Assembly (NCBI RefSeq): GCF_030056735.1
Contig: NZ_JASHKN010000001.1
Coordinates: forward strand, 1-64,000
DNA from: Rhodococcus sp. IEGM 1409
Lineage (GTDB): Bacteria > Actinomycetota > Actinomycetes > Mycobacteriales > Mycobacteriaceae
DNA: 64,000 bases
Direction of reading: 5' to 3'
Part shown: piece after piece, positions 51,701 to 59,929 of the stretch
Numbering within the stretch: the stretch's first letter is position 1
Layout of the letters: each line of letters opens with the position of its first letter
Made by a program: the position numbers and the translations under genes
The notes under the pieces: model-generated
Database searches by the model: none
The model's input: only the letters and a program-made list of their open reading frames with translations
What the model was told of the DNA's origin: nothing

Positions 51701-52735
51701 ATGAGTACGGAGAATGGCGCGAGCGAACCGACATTCGTCGAAGAGGGTCGTGAATTCAAACGCGACACCAACTACATCCAGACCCGGATCACCGAGGACG
51801 GTCGCGACGGTTACCCCGTCGAACCGGGGCGATACCGGTTGATCGTGGCGCGTGCCTGCCCCTGGGCGAACCGCGCCATCATCGTCCGCCGCCTGCTCGG
51901 CCTCGAAGACGTACTGTCGATGGGCATCTGCGGTCCAGTCCACGACAAGCGAAGCTGGACTTTCGATCTCGATCCCGGCGGCGTCGATCCGGTGCTGAAG
52001 ATCCCACGACTACAGGAGGCGTACTTCGCCCGAGATCCCGACTACCCCAGGGGAATCACGGTGCCCGCCATGGTGGAGATCTCCACGGGCAAGGTGGTCA
52101 CCAACGACTACCCACAGATCACCCTCGACTTCTCGACGCAATGGAAGAAGTACCACCGCGAAGGTGCACCGGATCTGTACCCGGAGCCTCTGCGAAACGA
52201 GATCGACGAAGTGGCCGAGTACGTGTTCCGCGACGTGAACAACGGCGTCTACCGCTGCGGGTTCGCCGGTTCACAGCAGGCGTACGACGAGGCTTACGAC
52301 ACGCTGTTCGCCCGTCTCGACTGGCTCACCGAACGCCTTGCCCGGCAACGCTTCCTGGTGGGAGACACCATCACCGAAGCTGATGTGCGCCTGTTCACGA
52401 CGCTGGCGCGATTCGATCCCGTCTATCACGGCCATTTCAAGTGCAACAGAAGCAAACTCAGCGAGATGCCGGTGCTGTGGGATTACGCGCGCGATCTGTT
52501 CCAGACTCCCGGATTCGGTGACACCATCGACTTCACACAGATCAAAGCTCACTACTACATCGTGCATTCCGAGATCAATCCCTCCGGAATCGTGCCCAAG
52601 GGACCGGAATTGACGCACTGGCTCGAACCGCACGGCCGCGAACAGTTGGGCGGCCGACCATTCGGGGACGGCACACCGCCTCATCCGCCCGTACCGTCGG
52701 AAGTGGTTCCAGCGCAGCACTGGGCCACCAGATAG
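51701..52735 (+). CDS. Glutathionyl-hydroquinone reductase homologue (Xi-class GST)
   Basis: A 344-residue thioredoxin-fold plus helical GST protein. The catalytic cysteine lies in ARACPWANRAIIVRRLLG near 60, the CPWA motif of the Xi class (YqjG/Ecm4). KVVTNDYPQITLDF near 125 binds the thiol and HGHFKCNRSKLSEMP near 250 is the usual C-domain motif. Xi enzymes remove glutathione from glutathionyl-hydroquinones. Actinobacteria mostly use mycothiol, so the natural thiol partner here may differ. GAGAGGAA is seven bases before the ATG at 51701. Confidence 0.9.
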   Translation: MSTENGASEPTFVEEGREFKRDTNYIQTRITEDGRDGYPVEPGRYRLIVARACPWANRAIIVRRLLGLEDVLSMGICGPVHDKRSWTFDLDPGGVDPVLKIPRLQEAYFARDPDYPRGITVPAMVEISTGKVVTNDYPQITLDFSTQWKKYHREGAPDLYPEPLRNEIDEVAEYVFRDVNNGVYRCGFAGSQQAYDEAYDTLFARLDWLTERLARQRFLVGDTITEADVRLFTTLARFDPVYHGHFKCNRSKLSEMPVLWDYARDLFQTPGFGDTIDFTQIKAHYYIVHSEINPSGIVPKGPELTHWLEPHGREQLGGRPFGDGTPPHPPVPSEVVPAQHWATR

Positions 52736-52747
52736 ATCGCGGCAAGG

Positions 52748-53158
52748 CTACTCCCCTGCGTACGTCCCGAAACTCCAGTACACCCCTTCAGGATCACGGC
52801 AGGTGAAACCTCGCGAACCGTAATCCTCGTCGCGCAATCCCTGCGTGATCGTGGTGCCGGACGCGACAACGCGTTCGTAGAGTGCATCGGCGGCTTCCGC
52901 GTCGTCCACGACGATGTACACCGAACCGATTCCGGGTGGTAGGCCGGCGATCGCCGAATCCGTGCGCGGGGAACCCAGCATGATGCCGCCACCGCCGGGC
53001 CAGTCGAGTTGGGCGTGGTCGACCACGTCACCCTCTCCGTAGACGGCCTTCTCCACGAAACCGAAGGTGCTCACCAGAAAGTGGATTGCCGAACGGGCGT
53101 CGATGTAGCGCAGTGTCGGCCAGATGGTCGTCGAACGAGGTTCGGAAGTGGCGGTCAT
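52748..53158 (-). CDS. VOC superfamily protein
   Basis: A 136-residue PhnB-like VOC protein: TIWPTLRYIDARSAIHFLVS at the start, GSVYIVVDDAEAADALYERV in the middle, and GSRGFTCRDPEGVYWSFGTY with the Asp-Pro-Glu-Gly turn at the end. It resembles glyoxalase/bleomycin-resistance relatives without an assigned reaction. GGAG lies ten bases before the ATG at 53158. It is convergent with the reductase gene, 12 bp from its stop, and divergent from the EcsC-like gene. Confidence 0.85.
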   Translation of the reverse strand: MTATSEPRSTTIWPTLRYIDARSAIHFLVSTFGFVEKAVYGEGDVVDHAQLDWPGGGGIMLGSPRTDSAIAGLPPGIGSVYIVVDDAEAADALYERVVASGTTITQGLRDEDYGSRGFTCRDPEGVYWSFGTYAGE

Positions 53159-53312
53159 GACACTCGAACTCCTGCCTGGGAAAAGTCACGAAGAAAACCG
53201 AGTCTCGTACGAGCCTATGGCCCCTGCGATCACCGCCGCTACCGAAAACTTCACCTATTCTCGAGATACGGTCCACCTCGCTTCAGAGGAGGACAACTGT
53301 GGAGGGGCAGCA

Positions 53313-54062
53313 ATGAGCAAGTCGACGAACAACGACAGCGGGCGTATCGAGAAGGTCCTCGTTTCCGTTCTCGACAACGGAAGCCGCCTGCAAGCGCCCG
53401 CAGTGGCCAAATACGTCAACCATGTCCGTAAGGCACACCCCGACGAGTCACCCGCTCAGATCGTCGAGCGGATGGAGAAGATGTTCATTCTCGCCGTGAC
53501 CGGAAGCGGCAGTGCCGTCGGTGCCACGGCCGCGGTGCCGGGCGTCGGAACGGTCGCGTCCATCGCTGCCGTCGGCGCGGAATCGGCTTTCTTCCTCGAA
53601 GCGTCGGCGCTGCTGACGTTGGCAATCGCGTCTGTCCATGGAATCTCCGTGCAGGATCACCAGCAACGACGCGCCCTGGTCCTGGCAGTCGCACTCGGCG
53701 AATCAGGTATGGAGATCGTCCAGAAGGCCACCGGTATCACGGCCAAGAACTGGGGAACGGCGATCACGAGCAAGATTCCCGGACCCACGATGAAGGGAAT
53801 GAACAGCACTCTCGTGCGGAAGTTCGTGACCAAGTACGCCGCCAGGCGCAGCGCACTGATCCTCGGCAAGCTCGTTCCCGCCGGGATCGGTGCCGTCATC
53901 GGCGGCGCGGGTAACCGGGCCATCGGGAAGGGCGTCGTCAAGAACGCGCGCGAAGCCTTCGGACCCGCGCCCGCCAGGTGGACCGATCACCTCATCGTGA
54001 TGCCTGCCGACGATGCCGCGCTCCTCCCCGAGACGCAAACACGCCGGGCCATCCGCAGATAG
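53313..54062 (+). CDS. EcsC-like hypothetical protein
   Basis: A 249-residue protein. It opens with a soluble helical part and then has a glycine/alanine-rich hydrophobic stretch (GSGSAVGATAAVPGVGTVAS followed by AAVGAESAFFLEASALLTLA, residues about 65-110) and a second glycine-zipper-like block near the C-terminus (IGAVIGGAGNRAIGKGV). This layout resembles EcsC-like proteins, whose role is unclear. Membrane association is likely. GGAGGGG lies five bases before the ATG at 53313. The ABC ATPase gene follows on the same strand 53 bp downstream. Confidence 0.6.
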   Translation: MSKSTNNDSGRIEKVLVSVLDNGSRLQAPAVAKYVNHVRKAHPDESPAQIVERMEKMFILAVTGSGSAVGATAAVPGVGTVASIAAVGAESAFFLEASALLTLAIASVHGISVQDHQQRRALVLAVALGESGMEIVQKATGITAKNWGTAITSKIPGPTMKGMNSTLVRKFVTKYAARRSALILGKLVPAGIGAVIGGAGNRAIGKGVVKNAREAFGPAPARWTDHLIVMPADDAALLPETQTRRAIRR

Positions 54063-54115
54063 CTGTCCGGGCCGTAGGCTCGCATCACGTATTCGCCGCC
54101 GACCCGGGAGCAGCA

Positions 54116-55132
54116 TTGACGAACACCGCAATGGGATCCTTCTCTGCGCCCATCGAGATTCGTGGGTTGACGAAGACATTCAAGGCGGCGCGCGCGGTCA
54201 ACGACCTGAGCTTCGACGTCCAGGCGGGCTCGATCACCGGGTTTCTCGGCCCGAACGGTTCGGGCAAGACCACCACATTGCGGATGCTCCTGGGCCTGGT
54301 GTCGCCGACCTCGGGATCGGCCACCATAAACGGCGCGCCGATGCGTTCGCTTCCCACCCCGGCGCGGACCGTCGGCGCCGTCCTGGACGTGGGCAGCCTC
54401 CATCCGAAACGCACAGCGCTCGCACACCTCGAGATCTACGCGGCTGCCATCGGAATGCCGACACAACGCGCCGCGCAGGTACTGGGAATGGTCGGTCTGG
54501 GTTCGGTCGGAGCCCACAAGACCGGCACATTCTCGCTCGGGATGCGCCAACGCCTCATCCTTGCCACCGCGATGCTCGGTGATCCCGAGATCCTCGTACT
54601 CGACGAACCCGCGAACGGACTCGATCCCGAAGGCATGGCGTGGCTACGTCAGTTCCTGCAGACCTTCGCCAGTTCCGGCCGAACAGTTCTGATCTCCAGC
54701 CACGCGCTCCGTGAGGTGGAAGCAACCGTCGACAGCGTGGTCATCGTCAGCGCCGGCTCACTCGTCTACCAAGGAACCATGGACGAACTTCGCCGCTCCC
54801 AGCGCAGTCGACTACTCGTCTCGTGCTCCAACCCCGCGCTGCTCGCCACAGCATTGGCGGCTCGCGGAATCATCGACGCCCAGATCACCCAGGACGGACG
54901 GCTCGCCGTGGGCGGCACCGACACGTCCGCGCTCCCACCGGTGGCGTCGGCGGCCGGTGTCACGATCTTCGGCGTCGCGACCGAAGGCGCAGATCTCGAG
55001 CAACTGTTCCTGGCGATGACAACGCCGCAATATGCCGTCCCCCAGGTCGGATACCACCGCCCACCCGGCCCGGGTTCGGGACCGGGCTACTACGGCCCTG
55101 CCGCATACGGACCGTCTGGAGGACACCGATGA
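54116..55132 (+). CDS. ABC transporter ATP-binding protein (ABC-2 type)
   Basis: A 338-residue ATPase. Walker A GPNGSGKTT lies near 47, TFSLGMRQRLILATAM near 140 is the signature (LSxGM type), Walker B EILVLDEPANGLDPEG near 160 with its catalytic Glu, and the switch His in LISSHALREVE. These fit the drug or lipid exporters with a separate ABC-2 permease. A Pro/Gly/Tyr-rich tail (residues about 310-338) is unusual and may be disordered. The start is TTG 54116 with GGGAG five bases upstream, or ATG 54131 without a good ribosome site. Its stop overlaps the permease start (ATGA). Confidence 0.88.
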   Translation: MTNTAMGSFSAPIEIRGLTKTFKAARAVNDLSFDVQAGSITGFLGPNGSGKTTTLRMLLGLVSPTSGSATINGAPMRSLPTPARTVGAVLDVGSLHPKRTALAHLEIYAAAIGMPTQRAAQVLGMVGLGSVGAHKTGTFSLGMRQRLILATAMLGDPEILVLDEPANGLDPEGMAWLRQFLQTFASSGRTVLISSHALREVEATVDSVVIVSAGSLVYQGTMDELRRSQRSRLLVSCSNPALLATALAARGIIDAQITQDGRLAVGGTDTSALPPVASAAGVTIFGVATEGADLEQLFLAMTTPQYAVPQVGYHRPPGPGSGPGYYGPAAYGPSGGHR

Positions 55133-55902
55133 CCACACTCGTGCGCGCGGAGACACTGAAGGTCCTCACCCTGCGGTACTGGTGGGCACTCGCCATTGCA
55201 CCGGTGGTCGTCGCGTTGTTGACTGCCGCTTCCACGCGGACGTTCGTCGAGGCTGTGGCCGATTCGGCCGACACGACTTTCGACGTCAACGTCGTGTCCA
55301 CCGGTGTCAGCCTGGGTGTCTCGAACACTCTTGTCCTGGTGTTCGCGGCCGTCTTCGGAGCGCTCACAGCCGGTTCCGAATTCGGCTACAAGACTCTCAC
55401 CACGACGTTTCTCACCGCTCGAGGGCGCGACGGAGTTCTCGGCGCGAAGCTTGCCGTCGTCGCGGTATTCGCCGTCGGCTACGCGCTGGCGGTCGAAGTG
55501 GTCAGCATCGGCGCGATGTTGCTCTTCGGCCGGGATTTCAGCTTCACCACCGATCTTTTCGCCATCTGCGCCGCAGGCATTCTGGCGTGTGCGCTGTGGG
55601 CGCTGCTGGGCGCCGGGGTGGCACTGCTCACCGGATCGTCGATGGCCGGCGCGCTCTCGGTGATTCTGTGGTTCGTCTTCGGTGAATGGATCGTCCGCGC
55701 AGTGCTGCTCGCGATGGATCTCGGCGGGATCGGCGCCGCGCTTCCCGTTTCGGCCACGATCGGCACGATCGTCAACGCGGCACCGTCGATCGACGTCGAC
55801 GCCTTTGCCTCCTGGCCGAGTGCCCCGATGATGTTGGCCGCTTGGGTAGTTCTGTTCTGCGGACTCGGTTGGCTGCGAACCAGGACCCGCGACATCACCT
55901 GA
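55129..55902 (+). CDS. ABC transporter permease (ABC-2 type)
   Basis: A 257-residue membrane protein with about six hydrophobic helices (YWWALAIAPVVVALLTAAST, LVLVFAAVFGALTAGSEFGY, AVVAVFAVGYALAVEVVSIG, AICAAGILACALWALLGAGV, ALSVILWFVFGEWIVRAVLL and a C-terminal helix). GSEFGYKTLTTTF after helix 2 is the typical cytoplasmic loop that meets the ATPase. It overlaps the ATPase gene by four bases and forms its membrane partner. The cargo is unknown. Confidence 0.88.
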   Translation: MTTLVRAETLKVLTLRYWWALAIAPVVVALLTAASTRTFVEAVADSADTTFDVNVVSTGVSLGVSNTLVLVFAAVFGALTAGSEFGYKTLTTTFLTARGRDGVLGAKLAVVAVFAVGYALAVEVVSIGAMLLFGRDFSFTTDLFAICAAGILACALWALLGAGVALLTGSSMAGALSVILWFVFGEWIVRAVLLAMDLGGIGAALPVSATIGTIVNAAPSIDVDAFASWPSAPMMLAAWVVLFCGLGWLRTRTRDIT

Positions 55903-55938
55903 AAAAGCTGTCTGGGGCCGGGTCTACCGTGGATCTCG

Positions 55939-58900
55939 ATGAACACGATCAACACGGACAGTCCGGTAGCCGAAGAGGCGGATCGAGCTCCGGGCTGGAT
56001 CCGCCGCTTGGCCCACGCATGCTGGTTGCACCGAAGAGTTGCCATCGGCGCGCTTCTCGTTACCGTCATCGCTTCTGCGATCGACATCTCGTTTCCGCTC
56101 TTGACCCGCTATGCGCTCGACGCCGCCGGCCAGGAGAACCCTGGCAAGGTGATCGGTTTCGTCGCATTGGCGATCGCGTTGCTCGCGATTGTTCGCTTCG
56201 CGTGCCAGTACGGCCGGCGGATGCTGGCCGGCCGACTCTCGCTCGACGTTCAACACGACTTGCGACTTGCCCTCCTCGGCTCACTGCAACGCCTCGACGG
56301 ACGAGGACAGGATCAGATCCGCACGGGACAGGTGGTCTCCCGGTCCATCACCGATCTACAACTCGTCCAGGGCTTGCTCGCGATGGTGCCGATGTCGGCG
56401 GGTGCGCTCCTGCAGTTCGTGCTCGCGATCGGCATCATGGCATGGCTCTCGCCGCTGCTGACTCTCGTCGCTGTCGCCGTCATCCCCGCAGTAGGACTCG
56501 TGGTGTTCCTGATGCGACCGATGCTTTTCGCCGCAACGTGGTCCGCGCAGCAGCGGGCAGCCGACCTCGCCCAACACGTCGAGGAAACCGTCACGGGCGT
56601 TCGCGTCGTCAAGGGATTCGGGCAGGAACAACGAGCCGTCGACCAGCTCGAAAAGCACAGTCGCACGCTGTACGCGGAGCGGCTTCGCTCCGCGTGGTTG
56701 AACGCAAGATTCGCCCCGACCATGGCTGCTTTGCCACAGCTCGGGCAGGTGGGAGTGATCGCCCTCGGTGGGTATCTCGCGCTACACGACAAGATCACTG
56801 TGGGAACGTTTCTCGCGTTCGCCACCTACATCGTCACGATGACCGGAGTCACCCGAACACTGTCGTCGGTGATCGTCATGGCGCAGCTGGCGCGCGCCGC
56901 CGTCGAGCGTGTCTACGACGTCATCAACGCCCAGCCCGACATTGCCGATCCTGACCATCCGGTGGACCTGCCCGACGGTCCGCTCGGAGTTACCTTCGAA
57001 GACGTCGCATTCGGGTTCGACACCGAACGCGAGGTCCTGACCGGGCTGAACCTCCGCATAGAACCAGGCGAGACCGTCGCCGTCGTAGGCCCGGCGGCGT
57101 CGGGAAAGACTGCGTTGTCTTTGCTTCTCCCCCGGTTCTACGCACCGTCTTCGGGTGTCGTGAGCGTCGATACCGCCGGCGAGACGTTCCCCGTCGCCGA
57201 ACTGCGCAGTGAACAGCTTCGTGCCGCCGTCAGCCTGGTATTCGACGAACCATTCCTGTTCTCGGACACCATCGCCGCCAACATCGCGCTGGGCCGCGAG
57301 GACGCCTCCGGCGAGGAGATCCGTGCCGCCGCGGCTTTGGCACAGGCAGACGCCTTCATCGAGGCACTCCCGGACGGGTACGACACCGTCGTCGGCGAAC
57401 GCGGCCTGACGCTGTCGGGCGGACAGCGTCAGCGCATCGCACTGGCCAGAGCCCTGCTCGTCGACCCGCGGATCCTGGTCCTCGACGACGCGACTTCCGC
57501 GGTCGACGCGGCAACCGAAGCCGCGATCTTCGACGCGTTCCGAGCCAGACGACGGCAGACCACCCTGATCCTCGCCCACCGGCGATCCACCCTGACGCTG
57601 GCGGACCGGGTCGCCGTACTCGACGGCGGACGGATCATCGACTCCGGAACCGTGGACGAGCTGGAAGCACGATGTCCCCTCTTTCGGGCCCTGTTCTCCT
57701 CCGCGCCGGAACTACCAGCCGAACTCGACGAGGACGAGGACGACTCCGATGCCTTCGGACGTGACCGCCGCGAGCCGACAACCGCACAGTTGTGGCCGCA
57801 GGCACCGGAATCCGAAGCCGACAACACCACCAGTGCCTCGCAGGGTGCAGGCGGTCCGATGGCCGGAGCACTCAGCGGAATCGCGGTGACGCCGTCCCTA
57901 CGGGCAGCAGTCGACGCTCTTCCGCCCGCGCACGAAGATCCCGGAGTCGCACCCGAAAGTCTGCGCGAATCGAATCCGCACTTCTCACTCCGACAAATCC
58001 TGAGGCCGGTTCGCTGGGTTCTGCTGGCAGTAGTCGCATGTCTTGCTCTGGACTCGGCCGCAGCGATCGCGTTCCCCTCCCTCGTCAGATATGCAATCGA
58101 CCACGGGGTCGTGACCGCGGACAGCAGCACGCTCTGGATCGCGACGGCGTTCGGCGCGCTCCTGGTCGCCGCAGACTGGGTTGTCGTCGCGGTCATGACG
58201 GTGCTCACCGCCAGGGCAGGTGAACGCGTGTTGTTCGGACTCCGCGTCCGCAGCTACGCACACCTGCAGCGACTAGGCCTCGACTACTACGAACGAGAAC
58301 TGTCCGGGCGCATCATGACGCGCATGACCACCGACGTCGACGCGCTCTCGTCGTTCATCCAGACCGGCATGTCGACGGCGATCGTGAGCGTCCTGACCGT
58401 CGGCGGAATTTCGATCGCGCTCCTGGCGACCGACGTGACGCTCGGCCTGGTGGCGCTGGCCGTCATCCCACCGCTCGTGGTCGCAACCGTGATCTTCCGC
58501 AAGATCTCCTCGGTGGCCTACAGCCAGTCGCGCGAGCGGATCTCGCTCGTCAATGCCGACTTCCAGGAGAACATCGCCGGCCTGCGAGCGGCTCAGGCAT
58601 ACCGCCGCGAGGAAGGTGCGGCGCGCAGGTTCGCAGAACGCTCCGAGAGCTACCGCCGATCGCGGATGCGGTCGCAGCGAGCCATCTCGATCTACTTCCC
58701 GTTCATCTCGTTCCTGTCCGACCTCGCGTTGGCCGCGGTCGTGTTCGTCGGCGCGCACCAGATCGCCAACGGGTCGACGTCGCCCGGCGTACTGATCGCG
58801 TTCGTGCTCTACCTCGGTCTGCTGTTCGGACCGATTCAGCAACTCTCACAAGTCTTCGATGGTTACCAACAGGCAAACGTCGGATTGCAGCGAATCGGCG

Positions 58901-59754
58901 ACCTGCTGCGCACTCGAAGTTCGATCGAGACAGCCGACAGCGAGGATCTGATCACGATTTCCGGACGGCTCGACGGCGCCGTCCATCTCGACGGAGTCGG
59001 GTTCCGGTACTCGGGCGCGGCCGTCGACGCGCTCTCCGACTTCGTTCTGCAGATTCCGCCGGGCACGACGGTCGCTCTCGTCGGCCGAACCGGTGCCGGA
59101 AAGTCGACGGTGGTGAAGTTGCTCGCCCGCTTCTACGACCCGACGTCCGGATCCGTCGACGTGGACGGAACCGACATCCGGAACTTCCATCTCCCGCAGT
59201 ACCGACGTCGTCTCGGCGTAGTCCCACAAGAAGCGCATCTGTTCACCGGCACGGTCGCCGACAACATCGCGTACGGCAGGCCTTCGGCTTCGCATGCGGA
59301 GATCGAGGAAGCGGCGCGCTCCGTCGGCGCCCTGAATTCGATAGCCGACATGCGTGGAGGCATGAATCATCCCGTTGGAGAGCGTGGCCAGGGGCTCTCG
59401 GCAGGCCAGCGTCAACTGATCGCATTGGCCCGTGCCGAACTGGTCGACCCGGACCTTCTGCTCCTCGACGAGGCGACCGCGACGCTCGATCCCGCGACCG
59501 AACGAATGGTGCTCGAAGCAAGTCGGTCGGTCACCCGGAAACGGACGTCGGTCGTCGTGGCTCACCGCCTCGCCACCGCTGCCCGAGCGGACCTCGTTGT
59601 CGTAGTTGACCGGGGACGTATCGTTGAATACGGCCCGCACGATGTTCTGCGGTATGCCGGTGGTCACTACTCGGGACTCTGGGATGCATCGCAGGCGCGT
59701 GAGGGGAATAATCTGATGTCGAGAACTGTCATCGAAGGCAACCCCGTCGCGTGA
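55939..59754 (+). CDS. Fused tandem ABC exporter with one degenerate and one canonical ATP site
   Basis: A 1271-residue protein joining two full exporter halves, TMD-NBD-TMD-NBD. NBD1 has Walker A GPAASGKT near 383, signature LSGGQRQR near 492 and Walker B VLDDATSAVD near 514, where Asp replaces the catalytic Glu. NBD2 has GRTGAGKST near 1049, a changed signature LSAGQRQL near 1152 and a normal LLLLDEATATLD. By analogy with heterodimeric exporters, the NBD1 Walker/NBD2 signature site is inactive and the other hydrolyses. An acidic linker (ELDEDEDDSD) separates the halves. It starts at ATG 55939 behind TACCGT. Homologues in mycobacteria are encoded as two genes. Confidence 0.92.
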   Translation: MNTINTDSPVAEEADRAPGWIRRLAHACWLHRRVAIGALLVTVIASAIDISFPLLTRYALDAAGQENPGKVIGFVALAIALLAIVRFACQYGRRMLAGRLSLDVQHDLRLALLGSLQRLDGRGQDQIRTGQVVSRSITDLQLVQGLLAMVPMSAGALLQFVLAIGIMAWLSPLLTLVAVAVIPAVGLVVFLMRPMLFAATWSAQQRAADLAQHVEETVTGVRVVKGFGQEQRAVDQLEKHSRTLYAERLRSAWLNARFAPTMAALPQLGQVGVIALGGYLALHDKITVGTFLAFATYIVTMTGVTRTLSSVIVMAQLARAAVERVYDVINAQPDIADPDHPVDLPDGPLGVTFEDVAFGFDTEREVLTGLNLRIEPGETVAVVGPAASGKTALSLLLPRFYAPSSGVVSVDTAGETFPVAELRSEQLRAAVSLVFDEPFLFSDTIAANIALGREDASGEEIRAAAALAQADAFIEALPDGYDTVVGERGLTLSGGQRQRIALARALLVDPRILVLDDATSAVDAATEAAIFDAFRARRRQTTLILAHRRSTLTLADRVAVLDGGRIIDSGTVDELEARCPLFRALFSSAPELPAELDEDEDDSDAFGRDRREPTTAQLWPQAPESEADNTTSASQGAGGPMAGALSGIAVTPSLRAAVDALPPAHEDPGVAPESLRESNPHFSLRQILRPVRWVLLAVVACLALDSAAAIAFPSLVRYAIDHGVVTADSSTLWIATAFGALLVAADWVVVAVMTVLTARAGERVLFGLRVRSYAHLQRLGLDYYERELSGRIMTRMTTDVDALSSFIQTGMSTAIVSVLTVGGISIALLATDVTLGLVALAVIPPLVVATVIFRKISSVAYSQSRERISLVNADFQENIAGLRAAQAYRREEGAARRFAERSESYRRSRMRSQRAISIYFPFISFLSDLALAAVVFVGAHQIANGSTSPGVLIAFVLYLGLLFGPIQQLSQVFDGYQQANVGLQRIGDLLRTRSSIETADSEDLITISGRLDGAVHLDGVGFRYSGAAVDALSDFVLQIPPGTTVALVGRTGAGKSTVVKLLARFYDPTSGSVDVDGTDIRNFHLPQYRRRLGVVPQEAHLFTGTVADNIAYGRPSASHAEIEEAARSVGALNSIADMRGGMNHPVGERGQGLSAGQRQLIALARAELVDPDLLLLDEATATLDPATERMVLEASRSVTRKRTSVVVAHRLATAARADLVVVVDRGRIVEYGPHDVLRYAGGHYSGLWDASQAREGNNLMSRTVIEGNPVA

Positions 59755-59813
59755 CAGTCGGCACGGATTTGTACCGCCGAGAGCGAGTGCGCGATCGCAA
59801 GATCACGGACTTC

Positions 59814-59829
59814 CGTGAGACAGCTCACA
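59814..59829. promoter_or_regulatory. CRP/GlxR-like site before kgd
   Basis: CGTGAGACAGCTCACA matches nine of ten fixed positions of TGTGA-N6-TCACA. It abuts the next palindrome and lies about 40 bp upstream of the TAATCT -10 candidate, a position suited to activation. Confidence 0.5.
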
Positions 59830-59848
59830 AATTGTGTGCCGCACAATT
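59830..59848. promoter_or_regulatory. 19-bp palindrome in the kgd promoter
   Basis: AATTGTG (59830-59836) and CACAATT (59842-59848) are perfect arms around TGCCG. The palindrome is directly next to the CRP-like site and overlaps a possible -35. The binding factor is unknown. Confidence 0.5.
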
Positions 59849-59873
59849 GCTCGTCACACGCTCGGGCTAATCT
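59847..59873 (+). promoter_or_regulatory. Candidate kgd promoter
   Basis: TTGCTC (59847-59852) and TAATCT (59868-59873) are 15 bp apart, a little short of the optimum. The -10 is good; a TATATA at 59878 is an alternative. The untranslated leader would be about 50 nt. Confidence 0.4.
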
Positions 59874-59929
59874 CATGTATATAGGCGCTCTGATCGGGTA
59901 CCGAAATAGAAACGAGGCGAACACCTGCC

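Noticed and set aside
59667-59924. 85-residue minus-strand ORF upstream of kgd
   Set aside because: Covers the promoter palindromes, has no ribosome site and overlaps the exporter gene end.
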